64,000 nt of DNA from Flavobacterium sp. I3-2 (GCF_013389595.1 NZ_CP058306.1:2356001-2420000), one strand, 5' to 3'. Positions 8,509 through 17,908 are shown, counted from the first letter of the stretch. The notes: generated by a model from the letters alone, not told the origin. Numbers and translations: made by a program.

Positions 8509-8697
8509 TAACGTTTCGGGGCTTGGCGTCAGTGGCGGAAATTGAAGCGAGAAGTTTCAATTTAGCGACACGGTAAGCAAAAGCCAATTCATTGAATAAT
8601 TTTAAGAAAAAAAAGTCAATGTAATTGGCTTTTGCGGAATAGTAAGCCGAAACTTTCAATTTATCATTTAACCCGCCATTGCGCCAAACCCTTGTTA
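8509..8697 (-). repeat. attC-like site 8, class B
   Basis: 189 bp. Same arms as site 3 with GAGAAG in place of GAAAAG in the inner loop. 3' site of the ankyrin cassette. Confidence 0.85.
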
Positions 8698-8757
8698 ACT
8701 GCAGTTATTTTTTAAATATTTTCTTATACCAAGGAAATTTTTTTGCTTTTTCTAATT

Positions 8758-9573
8758 CTAAATTAATAATTTTAATATCATAAATTTTTCTATTATTTTA
8801 CATCTATTGTAGAAATTAGTTTTAAATTCAGCTATCCATTCTTCAGAATCATTCGCTGTGTCAATCCAATCTTTAATGAGTTTAGTCAAATCGAATACTG
8901 AAGATTCTTTAGGAAGAATAAGAGGGGTTTCAGCAATACCAATATCATAGTCTTTAATTGTTAATATTTTATTTGATGCATTATTTTTCAATAATGTAAA
9001 TAATATATTTTCATTGTTACCAATAATAGCATAAAAGAGCGGTGATAAACCAAAATTGTCTACAGAATCAATATTAGCACCTTTTTCTAACAAAAAATTA
9101 AAATTTTTTTCATCTCTATTAAAGATAGTTTCAAATAACATTGTACGACCTGCTATGTCTTTTAATTCGATATTTAAGCCTTCTTCGATATAAAATAACA
9201 ATAGTTCATTAATTGACATATTCATTTGTGCTGCGGTCCAACCGCTTTCATCTTGATAATTTATATCTGCACCATATTTGACTAAAACTTGATGAGTTTC
9301 TAGTGAATTGGCATAAAAGCTAGGATTTCTTCCGTATCGTGAATTTGCAATATTTGGATTGCCTCCTTTTTTCAAAACTAGTTCTGTAATTTCGACAGGG
9401 ACGTTATATACTAAATTATGTAAAATTGTCTCATTATCACCATTTGTAATAGAAACATCAAATTTCTCAATTTCAGATTTAAAAATCTCCCAATTTTTTG
9501 ATTTTTTAGCATCTTCAATTATACGATACATAACCGAAAATTTTTCTATATTATATTCATTCGTTTTATCCAT
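8758..9573 (-). CDS. ankyrin-repeat protein
   Basis: 271 residues with four to five ankyrin repeats between residues 45 and 205, seen as NGDNETILHNLVYN, ADINYQDESGWTAAQM, IAGRTMLFETI and ANIDSVDNFGLSPLFYAI. Ankyrin repeats bind protein partners. No catalytic domain is attached and the target is unknown. Soluble and cytoplasmic by sequence. About 60 bp of non-coding DNA separates the stop from the attC core. Confidence 0.85.
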   Translation of the reverse strand: MDKTNEYNIEKFSVMYRIIEDAKKSKNWEIFKSEIEKFDVSITNGDNETILHNLVYNVPVEITELVLKKGGNPNIANSRYGRNPSFYANSLETHQVLVKYGADINYQDESGWTAAQMNMSINELLLFYIEEGLNIELKDIAGRTMLFETIFNRDEKNFNFLLEKGANIDSVDNFGLSPLFYAIIGNNENILFTLLKNNASNKILTIKDYDIGIAETPLILPKESSVFDLTKLIKDWIDTANDSEEWIAEFKTNFYNRCKIIEKFMILKLLI

Positions 9574-9594
9574 TTTTTATGATATAATTGCAGT

Positions 9595-9783
9595 TAACGT
9601 TTCGGGGCCTGGCGTAAGTGACGGAAATTGCAGCGAAAAGTTTCAATTTAGCGACACGGTAAGCAAAAGCCAATTCATTGAATAAATTTATGAAAAAAAG
9701 TCAATGTAATTGGCTTTTTGCGATATAGAAAGCCGAAACTTTCAATTTATAACTTAACCCGCCATTGCGCCAAGCCCTTGTTG
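9595..9783 (-). repeat. attC-like site 9, class B
   Basis: 189 bp, TAAC to GTTG. The right-hand core is GTTGTGCG, showing that the fourth core base may be A or G. 3' site of the 9804 gene cassette. Confidence 0.85.
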
Positions 9784-9803
9784 TGCGACGTTTTATACTT
9801 TCT

Positions 9804-10568
9804 TTACCACGAATGAAAGTAATACATAAAACTTCCATCGCTTTTTAAATATAGTGTAAATCTTTCTCCTTCCGAATACATATGAGCAACAGTCGCAACG
9901 GAATTGTATTCTATTGGGTTTTCGGTAAAATGTAATTCAGTTAAATTTCTGTCTGACAACCCAGTAATTGACTTCTGCCAAATTATGTTTCCGTTTTTAT
10001 CTTTACTTGTAAGTATTGTTTTATCATTAGCTTTTGAAACAACTAAAGTTCCAAATTTAGTTTCCTGCGTTTTGATAAGTTTTAATGCCGAATTTTCTGT
10101 AAAGTCAACTCCATAAAAAGGTCCGTCATCAAAAGTTGTTGTCATTTTAGGCAGATATTCCAGATTTTCGACTTGAGAATAGAAGTCAGCACGTAAGAAA
10201 TCAATTTTTTCTGCGATTGATTTTTGTGGAAATTCAGTTGAATCAATTTCTCTAATTTTTAAATAGATTTCTGAAATTTTATTAAAATAAGTTGAATCAA
10301 TATTTTTTTTACAATTTGGATGATATTCTTTTAATTGATAAACAATTATTGGAATAATGAAATTGGTTTTAATTTCAGATTGACCTCTATCGTTAGCAAA
10401 ATCCATTTTCGATAGACCATCAAGTTCAGATTCAGACCATTTTATAATTTCCATTTTGTCTAAACAAAAAAAGTCGAGATACTTTATTTTATAACAATCT
10501 TCAGATTCTTGTCCAAATAAAGCCAGATTCGTTATTAAAAATAATATTGTTAAAATTCGTTTTTTCAT
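9804..10568 (-). CDS. secreted hypothetical protein
   Basis: 254 residues from ATG 10568, beginning with a signal peptide (MKKRILTILFLITNLALFGQ). The frame upstream to 10655 is attC read-through. The C-terminal half has repeating strand-turn units (GNIIWQKSITGLSDRNLTEL) and ends SFMYYFHSW. I do not recognise the family. Likely exported. Single-gene cassette. Confidence 0.7.
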   Translation of the reverse strand: MKKRILTILFLITNLALFGQESEDCYKIKYLDFFCLDKMEIIKWSESELDGLSKMDFANDRGQSEIKTNFIIPIIVYQLKEYHPNCKKNIDSTYFNKISEIYLKIREIDSTEFPQKSIAEKIDFLRADFYSQVENLEYLPKMTTTFDDGPFYGVDFTENSALKLIKTQETKFGTLVVSKANDKTILTSKDKNGNIIWQKSITGLSDRNLTELHFTENPIEYNSVATVAHMYSEGERFTLYLKSDGSFMYYFHSW

Positions 10569-10587
10569 TTTCGGGTCAAATGTTGCA

Positions 10588-10770
10588 CAACGGGACGAAG
10601 CTTGGCGCATGTGGCGAAAAAATAAAGCCGAAACTTTACGATTAACCAAAACCAAGCAACGCCTTTTTGATTTTTAAATTTAATAAATAAAATTGAAATG
10701 GCGATTGCGACAAAAAAGAAAACCAACTTCGAGATTTACCTAAACTCGCCATTGCGCCAAACTTGTGTTA
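10588..10770 (-). repeat. attC-like site 10, class A
   Basis: 183 bp, CAAC to GTTA; arms GCTTGGCGCA and TGCGCCAAAC. 3' site of the 10781 gene cassette. Confidence 0.85.
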
Positions 10771-10780
10771 TGTGTAGTTT

Positions 10781-11656
10781 TTAATAATACTTATATTTAT
10801 ATAAAACAGTTTGAACTTTCGGTATTTCTGAAAAATATTCAGATTCAGTTATTTTATATTTTATTTCTTTAATGATTTTGTCATCTTTATAAAAATATTC
10901 ATTCATAAATGCTAATGACTTTCCGTGATACATTTTTTTTCTAATTAATTTATCGTCTCGATAAATAAACTTATAATATTGTCCAATTTCTTTTTGAAAT
11001 ATTATTTGCTCTTTATCATTGTAAATTAACTCAAGGTTTCTATCATCTTCACTTTTGGTAAATTCTTTAAGTTTCCTTCCATCGAGAGATGTATATATTT
11101 TAGAAAAAAATCTAATATAATCGTCTTGTTTTTTTATAGTTTCAATTATGATAGTATCATTTATAAGCTTTTGTTTAATGCTTGTTGTAATTGAATCACT
11201 ATATGAATATTCATAATCAAATACTATTTTATTAGGCTTAATTGAGTTGAAATAATCTAAAAAACTATTTTTATTGTTAATCTTTAATAATGTGTTTCTG
11301 TATTTTTTTCTCTCACCAACATCTTTAAAAAAAGCTTTTTTTTCCTTAATTAAAATCATATTTTTACTTAAGGAATCAATAGAATATTCTAATTTTGTAT
11401 TGGAATTTGCATAATATTTAAATGTTTTTAAATTAATTGTATCATAAACATAAGCAGTCATAAAAATGATGCTGTTTTCTACATTAAAATCGATCTGATT
11501 ATGCTTTTCAAATACTAAATTTTGATTTTCATCAAATTCTTTAATTTCTAATATATTTCCATTTATTGTTTTTGTAATTGATTTTATTTTTAAATTGTCT
11601 ATTTCGGTTTTACTTCCCAGAATAATTAAAAAAGATATTAGAATTAAATACTTCAT
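10781..11656 (-). CDS. exported hypothetical protein
   Basis: 291 residues. A short hydrophobic N-terminus (MKYLILISFLIILGSKTE) suggests export. The rest is rich in Lys, Ile and Tyr with strand-like repeats such as LIYNDKEQIIFQKEIGQYYKF, reminiscent of YD/MORN-like antiparallel repeats. No catalytic motif seen. Single-gene cassette with the ends GTTATGTGTAGTTTT and AAAATTACACATAAC. Confidence 0.65.
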   Translation of the reverse strand: MKYLILISFLIILGSKTEIDNLKIKSITKTINGNILEIKEFDENQNLVFEKHNQIDFNVENSIIFMTAYVYDTINLKTFKYYANSNTKLEYSIDSLSKNMILIKEKKAFFKDVGERKKYRNTLLKINNKNSFLDYFNSIKPNKIVFDYEYSYSDSITTSIKQKLINDTIIIETIKKQDDYIRFFSKIYTSLDGRKLKEFTKSEDDRNLELIYNDKEQIIFQKEIGQYYKFIYRDDKLIRKKMYHGKSLAFMNEYFYKDDKIIKEIKYKITESEYFSEIPKVQTVLYKYKYY

Positions 11657-11678
11657 TCACAATATTTAAAATTACACA

Positions 11679-11860
11679 TAACGGGACGAAGCTTGACGCA
11701 GAGGCGAAAAAATAAAGCTAAAACTTTACGATTAACCAAAACTAAGCAACGCCTTTTTGATTTTTAAATTTAATAAATAAAATTGAAATGGCGATTGCGA
11801 CAAAAAAGAAAACCAATTTCGAGATTTGCCTAAACTCGCCATTGCGCCAAACTTGTGTTA
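11679..11860 (-). repeat. attC-like site 11, class A
   Basis: 182 bp; arms GCTTGACGCA and TGCGCCAAAC, one arm base changed from the class consensus. 3' site of the small membrane protein cassette. Confidence 0.85.
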
Positions 11861-11869
11861 ACTGTAGTT

Positions 11870-12178
11870 TTAAATAAAAAAGAAAATTAATGTTCCAATT
11901 AGAGAAACACAAATAACAATTATAAACCTTGTTAAAACATTTTTTTTTAGATTAAATTCTTCTTTCTTAACAATTCTATTTACTACGTAATTAATCAGTA
12001 CTAAGAAACAAATAAATACAAATCCCAAAAATGACAAAATTAAAAATCTTTTGAAAAATGAGTTTGGAAGTTGTTCAATTAATTCTATTTTTTCTTCTTC
12101 TGTTCCAATCCAGAAAAAATTTATGAAAAATAAAATGATTAAGACTGAAACAAAAAACAAGGAATTTATTTTTTTCAA
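11870..12178 (-). CDS. small three-helix membrane protein
   Basis: 102 residues with hydrophobic segments at about 5-25, 45-68 and 80-102, the last ending IGTLIFFFI. Inner-membrane protein of unknown function. The size fits an immunity-type or effector membrane protein, but no motif supports either. Single-gene cassette. Confidence 0.7.
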   Translation of the reverse strand: MKKINSLFFVSVLIILFFINFFWIGTEEEKIELIEQLPNSFFKRFLILSFLGFVFICFLVLINYVVNRIVKKEEFNLKKNVLTRFIIVICVSLIGTLIFFFI

Positions 12179-12232
12179 AATATGAATTTTAAAGTTTTTT
12201 CTAATTACCAGAAGTTTTAATAAAATTACAGT

Positions 12233-12416
12233 TAACGTGACGAAGCTTGGCGCATGTGGCGAAAAAATAAAGCTAAAACTTTACGATTAACCAAAACTAA
12301 GCAACGTCTTTTTGATTTTTAAATTTAATAATAAAAAATGAAATAGGCGAGTGCGATAAAAAAGAAAACCAACTTCGAGATTTGCCTTTACTCGCCATTG
12401 CGCCAAACTTATGTTA
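12233..12416 (-). repeat. attC-like site 12, class A
   Basis: 184 bp. Identical by eye to site 40 (37010-37193); both are the 3' sites of the duplicated cassette gene at 12436 and 37213. Confidence 0.85.
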
Positions 12417-12435
12417 GTGGCAGTTTTTATTGTAA

Positions 12436-12819
12436 TTATTTCGTATTTTCCGCTTTAGGTTTTGTATAAATTTTCGGAAAATCAATTTTCCATTTATTTT
12501 CTTTTGAATTCCACATTAAATACGGTCCATCGAAACCTTCAAGAAAAATAATTTCAAATTCGTCAATTCCATTAGATTCATAACTTGGAGTTGTTCCTAA
12601 CATTTTAGTTTTAAAACCAATTTTTTCCAAAGTTTTCCAATCGTCATTCTCCGGCAGCTTACCATATTCAATTTTATAAGAATTAATATTTTCGATTAAT
12701 TTATTTCCAAAATTTATATCTGATTTTCTAGTTACTTCAAATGGTAAAATCCAATATATAATAAGTGAAACAATCGACAATAAAATTATAGATATTAGAA
12801 TGTAAACTACTTTTTTCAA
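12436..12819 (-). CDS. membrane-anchored hypothetical protein, copy 1
   Basis: 127 residues if translation starts at TTG 12819, giving MKKVVYILISIILLSIVSLI; the Met of the longer frame lies inside the attC site. One N-terminal membrane helix (residues 4-25) is followed by a small periplasmic domain containing LPENDDWKTLEKIGF and ending PKIYTKPKAENTK. The arrangement recalls pilin-like or type II secretion pseudopilin-like tails, without a recognisable prepilin site. An identical copy is at 37213-37596, with the same 3' attC and a different upstream neighbour. Confidence 0.7.
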   Translation of the reverse strand: MKKVVYILISIILLSIVSLIIYWILPFEVTRKSDINFGNKLIENINSYKIEYGKLPENDDWKTLEKIGFKTKMLGTTPSYESNGIDEFEIIFLEGFDGPYLMWNSKENKWKIDFPKIYTKPKAENTK

Positions 12820-12848
12820 TTGCGTGTAAGGTTTGGTAAAATTGCCAC

Positions 12849-13037
12849 TAACGGGCCGCAGCTTGGCGATAGTGCGGGCATGGATTGAGCGAAAGTTCAA
12901 TTCATACCGAAACTGAGCCAAAGCTGTGAGCCTTTTGGTAAATTTAATAAAAAAACAAAAGCAAACAGCTTTTGGCGGTTAAATAGGTGAGAAGTTCAAT
13001 TTTGCACTTAACCCCGCATTTTGCCAAGCCGATGTTA
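12849..13037 (-). repeat. attC-like site 13, class C
   Basis: 189 bp; arms AGCTTGGCGATAGTGCGGG and CCCCGCATTTTGCCAAGCC. 3' site of the 13059 gene cassette. Confidence 0.85.
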
Positions 13038-13058
13038 GCTGTAGTGCCAAGTTATCTA

Positions 13059-13529
13059 TTACGAGAAATCAGTATACATAAATTTAATTTTTTTTTGTGA
13101 GTTTTCCTTAATTACAACTTCATTATTTTCAAAATAAATTAACCTTGGTTCTAATTCTAATTCTTCTTTTATGTATCCGACAAATCCCTTTGTTTCAGAT
13201 AAAATAGCAAACCAAGCAATTAATGGATATCCTTCCTCATAAAAAATATCATCGGAAAGCATTGTTCGAAAATGGATTGTCCATCTGTATATATCCATTT
13301 TATTTTCAGTATAGCGATAATGTCTCTTAAAATAAAATATGTCTCTTCCTAAAAATGATAAATTGTCTTTTTTACGGGCTATTTCATTCTTTATAATTTT
13401 AGGAATATCTTTAAATTCACTATCATCTAGTATTTGTTCGTTAAAAATTTTTTCAAGATTTGAAGTTATTTCGTTAGAAATATTGTCTTTAAGATCAAAA
13501 GCTATGTCAATTTGAAAATGTAAGCTCAT
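13059..13529 (-). CDS. hypothetical cassette protein
   Basis: 156 residues starting MSLHFQIDIAFDLK. Soluble, with alternating aromatic-rich strands (IYRWTIHFRTML, YPLIAWFAILSETKGFVGYI). I do not recognise the family. Ends GTTAGCTGTAGTGCCA and TGGCATTACAGCTAAC are complementary over 16 positions with a single mismatch. Confidence 0.7.
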   Translation of the reverse strand: MSLHFQIDIAFDLKDNISNEITSNLEKIFNEQILDDSEFKDIPKIIKNEIARKKDNLSFLGRDIFYFKRHYRYTENKMDIYRWTIHFRTMLSDDIFYEEGYPLIAWFAILSETKGFVGYIKEELELEPRLIYFENNEVVIKENSQKKIKFMYTDFS

Positions 13530-13557
13530 TTGAATATGGTTTTTGTGGCATTACAGC

Positions 13558-13739
13558 TAACGTGACGAAGCTTGGCGCATGTGGCGAAAAAATAAAGCCG
13601 AAACTTTACGATTAACCAAAACTAAGCAATGCCTTTTTAATTTTTAAATTTAATAAAAAAAATGAAATAGGCGATTGCGACAAAAAAGAAAACCAACTTC
13701 GATATTTACCTTAATCGCCATTGCGCCAAACTTGTGTTA
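13558..13739 (-). repeat. attC-like site 14, class A
   Basis: 182 bp; arms GCTTGGCGCA and TGCGCCAAAC. 3' site of the 13750 lipoprotein cassette. Confidence 0.85.
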
Positions 13740-13749
13740 ACTGCTGACG

Positions 13750-14232
13750 CTATTTTAGTAAGTTCTTTAATTTTAATATTTTTTCGTTATCTATTTCAAT
13801 TGTTTCTAAATTCGACTTTAAAGTATATTGTTTATCACAATCATAGCAAATTTTTGAAATAGCGACGATAGAATCATTCATTTTGAAAACTAAAACATCT
13901 CTATAAATTGGAATACATTTTGAATCTTCATACGAAATATCGTTTTTGTAAATTTCTTTTATTTCTGAATATAATTGTGAATTTACTAATTCCTTTTCAG
14001 TATAATTCTTTTCAATAAATTCAAATGTTTTATAGAAATCTGAAATATGATTTTCAGTTAATATTTCTTCTAAAGCGGCACTATTATCACTTGATTCAGA
14101 TTCTTTCAACAAATCAAAAAAGTTTTCATCTGAAATTTTATTTTGATAATGATAAATTGAATCAAATTCAAATTTTTCATTTTGACACGAAATATTTAAA
14201 ATAAGAATTAAAAGAAAGAATATTTTCTTCAT
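13750..14232 (-). CDS. lipoprotein of unknown function
   Basis: 160 residues. Signal peptide with lipobox LNISC (Cys16). The mature part is acidic and has a CYDC pair near residue 131 (SKICYDCDKQYTL) that could be a disulfide or metal site. Single-gene cassette. Confidence 0.72.
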   Translation of the reverse strand: MKKIFFLLILILNISCQNEKFEFDSIYHYQNKISDENFFDLLKESESSDNSAALEEILTENHISDFYKTFEFIEKNYTEKELVNSQLYSEIKEIYKNDISYEDSKCIPIYRDVLVFKMNDSIVAISKICYDCDKQYTLKSNLETIEIDNEKILKLKNLLK

Positions 14233-14257
14233 AACATTTTCGTTATACGCTTGCAGT

Positions 14258-14440
14258 TAACGTGACGAAGCTTGGCGCAGTGACGAAAAAAATAAAGCCG
14301 AAACTTTACGATTAACCAAAACTAAGCAACGCCTTTTTGATTTTTAAATTTAATAAATAAAATTGAAATGGCGATTGTGATAAAAAAGAAAACCAACTTC
14401 GAGATTTGCCTTTACTCGCCATTGCGCCAAACTTGTGTTA
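14258..14440 (-). repeat. attC-like site 15, class A
   Basis: 183 bp; arms GCTTGGCGCA and TGCGCCAAAC. Its right core GTTATATGTAAC does not match the start of its own cassette, which begins GTTGAAGAAAG in gene orientation; this is the clearest end mismatch in the array. Confidence 0.85.
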
Positions 14441-14450
14441 TATGTAACTT

Positions 14451-14849
14451 TTATTTTAAAATTTGTTCAATTGATTTATAATCTACATTCAAACGGACAA
14501 GTATAAATTCAGAATATTTTTTATTTTTAATTCGATAATAATCAAAATCAGACATAAGTTCAGTAACATATAGTTTTTCATTCACTGTCATTCCTGATAG
14601 TTTTTCCTTATGAATTTCAATTTGATTATTTACTTTCTCTTGAAATTTAAACCAATTCAAATTATTGTTAATTCGTTTAATAATTTCATTGTCAGCATCA
14701 TTGTAAATATCTCTTAACTCAAACTCACTTTCATTTTTTTTAAATTCGTTTATTCCAAGATTAAACAACGCTTGACCAAATCTTTGAGTTGGATTTTCTT
14801 CCAAATAGGTAACAATATGTTTTATTATTTCGGTGTGCTCTTTCTTCAA
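14451..14849 (-). CDS. hypothetical cassette protein with TTG start at the core
   Basis: 132 residues if translation starts at TTG 14849, which overlaps the attC core. The Met of the longer frame (15017) is inside the next attC site. The segment TQRFGQALFNLGINEF is typical of a group of small uncharacterised bacterial proteins. No ribosome binding site of the cassette remains, and the ends do not match, so the 5' end of the original cassette may have been lost by recombination. Expression would depend on upstream translation. Confidence 0.6.
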   Translation of the reverse strand: MKKEHTEIIKHIVTYLEENPTQRFGQALFNLGINEFKKNESEFELRDIYNDADNEIIKRINNNLNWFKFQEKVNNQIEIHKEKLSGMTVNEKLYVTELMSDFDYYRIKNKKYSEFILVRLNVDYKSIEQILK

Positions 14850-15027
14850 CGTGACGAAGCTTGGCGCAGTGGCGAAAAAATTAAGCCAAAACTTTACGAT
14901 TAACCAAAACCAAGCAACGCCTTTTTGATTTTTAAATTTAATAAAAAAATGAAATAGGCGATTGCGACAAAAAAGAAAACCAACTTCGATATTTAGCTTT
15001 ACTCGCCATTGCGCCAAACTTGTGTTA
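14847..15027 (-). repeat. attC-like site 16, class A
   Basis: 181 bp, CAAC to GTTA; arms GCTTGGCGCA and TGCGCCAAAC. 3' site of the 15038 gene cassette. Confidence 0.85.
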
Positions 15028-15037
15028 GCTGTAGCCT

Positions 15038-15592
15038 TTAATATAATTCTTGTTCAAGTTCCCAACTTTCGAATTTAGGAATTGCTAATTTCAAACTATT
15101 ATCATAAAGTAGTAAACGTTCATTAGCTCTCTTTAATGCAAATTCTTTATTTAAAACATTATAATTTTCATCAATTTCTACAATATTTGTCCAAACAGCA
15201 AAATAAGGAACAGCATCTGAACCTACACAGTTAAAATCCCACAAATTAAAATCAGGTACTTTTTGAGTAAATTCATTATAACAGAAAACTTCAGAAAGTT
15301 TTAAAAAATTAATCCAAAAATCATTCAATTTATTTATTTCAATTTTTTCTAATTTTTTATTTTTGATATAGTTGATGATATAATCTTTGATTTCATTTTC
15401 TGGATTGACTTTATAATCATTGTTTTTTTTAACAGCAAAAATTTTAAAACAATTAAAAAGAAGTTCATTATTATTTAAAAGGTGTGGTAAATAATCTTCC
15501 TTTAAAAAAATCAACTCTGAATGAAAGGTTCCTTTGAATAAAAAATATGTAAAACATTGAATGTCTATTTTTAAATCCTTTGGTATTTTCAT
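15038..15592 (-). CDS. hypothetical cassette protein
   Basis: 184 residues from ATG 15592 (MKIPKDLKIDIQCF). The frame to 15757 is attC read-through. Soluble, rich in Asn, Phe and Leu, with a C-terminal FALKRANERLLLYDNSLKLAI helix region. I do not recognise the family. Single-gene cassette. Confidence 0.68.
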   Translation of the reverse strand: MKIPKDLKIDIQCFTYFLFKGTFHSELIFLKEDYLPHLLNNNELLFNCFKIFAVKKNNDYKVNPENEIKDYIINYIKNKKLEKIEINKLNDFWINFLKLSEVFCYNEFTQKVPDFNLWDFNCVGSDAVPYFAVWTNIVEIDENYNVLNKEFALKRANERLLLYDNSLKLAIPKFESWELEQELY

Positions 15593-15618
15593 TTTTATTT
15601 TCTTTCTAAGGTTACAGC

Positions 15619-15801
15619 TAACGTGACGAAGCTTGGTGCAGTGGCGAAAAAATAAAGCCAAAACTTTACGATTAACCAAAACTAAGCAACGCCTTTTTAA
15701 TTTTTTAAATTTAATAAATAAAATTGAAATGGCGATTGCGGCAAAAAAGAAAACCAACTTTGAGATTTGCCTTTACTTGCCATTGAGCCAAACTTATGTT
15801 A
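15619..15801 (-). repeat. attC-like site 17, class A
   Basis: 183 bp; arms GCTTGGTGCA and TTGAGCCAAAC. The right arm carries a changed base (GAGCC for GCGCC). 3' site of the broken lipoprotein cassette. Confidence 0.8.
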
Positions 15802-15816
15802 GCTGTAGTATTTGAT

Positions 15817-16299
15817 TTAATAAAACGAATGAACGTAAAGATATGCCATTCTATTTTCAGTATTTACCCATAGATAGTATTCACTAAAAGTTTTTTTTTC
15901 AATGAAATCTTTTTTAAAATAAATCTGGATAGTTTTATTATCAGGTAACTCTATCCATTTAGGATTATGTCTATTTTCTTTAATTGTTTCTGTTATTACT
16001 TTAAATTCTCAAGAATTATTTAAAACGACACTTAAATTTTGTTCATTTGAAATTATTTTAGACAATACAATAGAATCATATGTGAAGGCTAACCAATGAA
16101 CATCTGTGTCGTATAAACCCCAATTTTTTAATTTAATTTCTTTAACCGATTTTGGAGGTGAAAAGCCAAAATTACTTTCAAATGTTGAAATAAGTTCATC
16201 TCTTTCTACTGATTCAATAGAACCTCCACAATTTATTAAAACTAGAGAGGTAGTTATTATACTAAAAACGTAAATTATATTTTTTATCAGATATTTCAT
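15817..16299 (-). pseudogene. lipoprotein gene interrupted by an in-frame TGA
   Basis: 161 codons from ATG 16299 to TAA 15817, with TGA at 16009-16011 in the same frame. The first part is 96 residues with a lipobox (LVLINC). After the stop the frame continues without interruption for 63 residues (EFKVITETIKENRHNPKWIE and onward to YLYVHSFY) and ends near the attC core. Length and continuity argue that this was one gene of about 160 residues and that a single base change (perhaps CGA to TGA) truncated it. The family is unknown. Confidence 0.75.
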
Positions 16300-16312
16300 T
16301 AAATATTACAGC

Positions 16313-16496
16313 TAACGTGACGAAGCTTGGCGCATGTGGCGAAAAAATAAAGCCGAAACTTTACGATTAACCAAAACTAAGCTACGCCTTTTTGATTTTT
16401 AAATTTAATAATAAAAAATGAAATAGGCGAGTGTGATAAAAAAGAAAACCAACTTCGAGATTTGCCTTTACTCGCCATTGTGCCAAACTTGTGTTG
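16313..16496 (-). repeat. attC-like site 18, class A
   Basis: 184 bp, TAAC to GTTG; arms GCTTGGCGCA and TTGTGCCAAAC. 3' site of the 16509 lipoprotein cassette. Confidence 0.85.
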
Positions 16497-16508
16497 TAGG
16501 CAGTGCTT

Positions 16509-17126
16509 TTATGGTTTGTATGGTTTCTCTTTTTCGTTGTCTTTATAGTATTCGGAAATGATTGAAAACTGTTTATCTGTTAATAGTATTGTCTGTAAAT
16601 CATTACCACCATAAAGCAAATAAAATTGTTCGTCTATATTTTGAATTTTTAAAATTTCATTTATTTTTCTAAAAAAATTTCTGGGTGCTGTGTTCCAAAA
16701 TGTTTGATTATCAAGCTCTTTTTTTGTGTAAAGATTTAATTTTTCATCATTGATTATTATGTCATTTGTTTTTTCATAATCATCTGCCGATTTTACGGTT
16801 AAACTCACGTTTCTTTTTTCCAATATATTATTTAGTTGCGGAAGGAAAAAATTAAAACTAAATTCCGCAAGTTCTTCTGCGTCTATATGAGCTATTTTGA
16901 GATTATCTTCATTGTAAATGTCAAAGTTGTTTATGAGTTGAACTTTTAAACTATCAATTTTTGAAATGTCGGCATATTTTAGGAAGTCATTGTCAATGAG
17001 TTTTTCTCCATAAATACTGTCGGACTTTTCCATAGTCATTTTAGGTTTGCTGTTATTTTTTGTCTGTGCTTTTTGTTTGCAACTGATTAAAAATATCGAA
17101 AAAAATAAAATTGTTAATTGTTTCAT
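16509..17126 (-). CDS. lipoprotein of unknown function
   Basis: 205 residues. Lipobox FLISC with Cys16, then a Lys-rich linker and an acidic soluble domain (VKSADDYEKTNDIIIND, FWNTAPRNFFRKINEI, QFYLLYGGNDLQTIL). Family not recognised. Single-gene cassette with ends GTTGTAGGCAGTGCT and AGCATTGCCTACAAC. Confidence 0.72.
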   Translation of the reverse strand: MKQLTILFFSIFLISCKQKAQTKNNSKPKMTMEKSDSIYGEKLIDNDFLKYADISKIDSLKVQLINNFDIYNEDNLKIAHIDAEELAEFSFNFFLPQLNNILEKRNVSLTVKSADDYEKTNDIIINDEKLNLYTKKELDNQTFWNTAPRNFFRKINEILKIQNIDEQFYLLYGGNDLQTILLTDKQFSIISEYYKDNEKEKPYKP

Positions 17127-17152
17127 TCGGTGTCGTTTTTCAGCATTGCCTA

Positions 17153-17341
17153 CAACGTTTTGGGTATTGCCGAAGGCGGGGAAATCGAAGCGAAAAGTTT
17201 CGATTTTGCACCGAGGCTAGCCAAAACGAATTTATATGAGATAAATTTAAGAAAAAAACGAATATAATTCGTTTTTGGCGGGTAGGGAAGTACAAGCTTT
17301 GAATTTAGAACTTTAGCCCCGCTTTTGGCAATACCTTGTTA
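17153..17341 (-). repeat. attC-like site 19, class F
   Basis: 189 bp, CAAC to GTTA. Arms GGTATTGCCGAAGGCGGGG and CCCCGCTTTTGGCAATACC. Inner stem AAAACGAATTTATAT / ATATAATTCGTTTTT around TAAATTTAA. 3' site of the first copy of the tandem nuclease-like cassette. Confidence 0.87.
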
Positions 17342-17351
17342 CCTGCTGGCT

Positions 17352-17897
17352 TTATTCAGCAAAGTTTATTTTTTGTCCATCCTTATAAAATCTTAAATTA
17401 AATTCAGGGTTGTTGTTAGTAACTGCTTCAATAAATATACCCAGCTGATATTTTAAATTATTATCATAATTGTTTGATGTGTATGAGCGCAATTTGATAA
17501 AATCATAATCGAAAGGAACAGTACTTGTACTTTTTTTAACTTCTATAATACACAGATTATTCTCATTTGTACCACGATTATGAATAATAATATCTGGAAA
17601 AACAGCTCTATTAGTAAATTCCTTTTCTAAATCAGTAGCTTCTTTTTCACGTAATAACCCAAATTGTTGGAGTTCATCTTTTAGAATTGAGATTGCTTTT
17701 CTGTTATTTTCTCTATCAATATCACCATTATACTCACAGTCTACATTATAATTTTCAAATAATGGATCTAAATAAAAAGCAATTCTATGTGATATGCTTT
17801 GTTCACTCAAATCATTTCTTAAAAGCCAAGTGTCAGAAGTTTGTAGAAATGTAGTAAGTGCTTGTTCAACGAAATTTTTTATTTGTATGTCTGTCAT
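17352..17897 (-). CDS. PD-(D/E)XK nuclease-like protein, tandem copy 1
   Basis: 181 residues starting MTDIQIKNFVEQALTTF. The segment FPDIIIHNRGTNENNLCIIEVK, with Asp followed about 17 residues later by Glu-Val-Lys, matches the D...ExK core of the PD-(D/E)XK nuclease fold; the preceding helices fit a small endonuclease-like domain. It could be a stand-alone defence nuclease or a restriction-enzyme remnant. The gene together with its 3' attC is repeated immediately to the right (18108-18653) with no visible change. Confidence 0.75.
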   Translation of the reverse strand: MTDIQIKNFVEQALTTFLQTSDTWLLRNDLSEQSISHRIAFYLDPLFENYNVDCEYNGDIDRENNRKAISILKDELQQFGLLREKEATDLEKEFTNRAVFPDIIIHNRGTNENNLCIIEVKKSTSTVPFDYDFIKLRSYTSNNYDNNLKYQLGIFIEAVTNNNPEFNLRFYKDGQKINFAE

Positions 17898-17908
17898 AAG
17901 CTTGCAGG

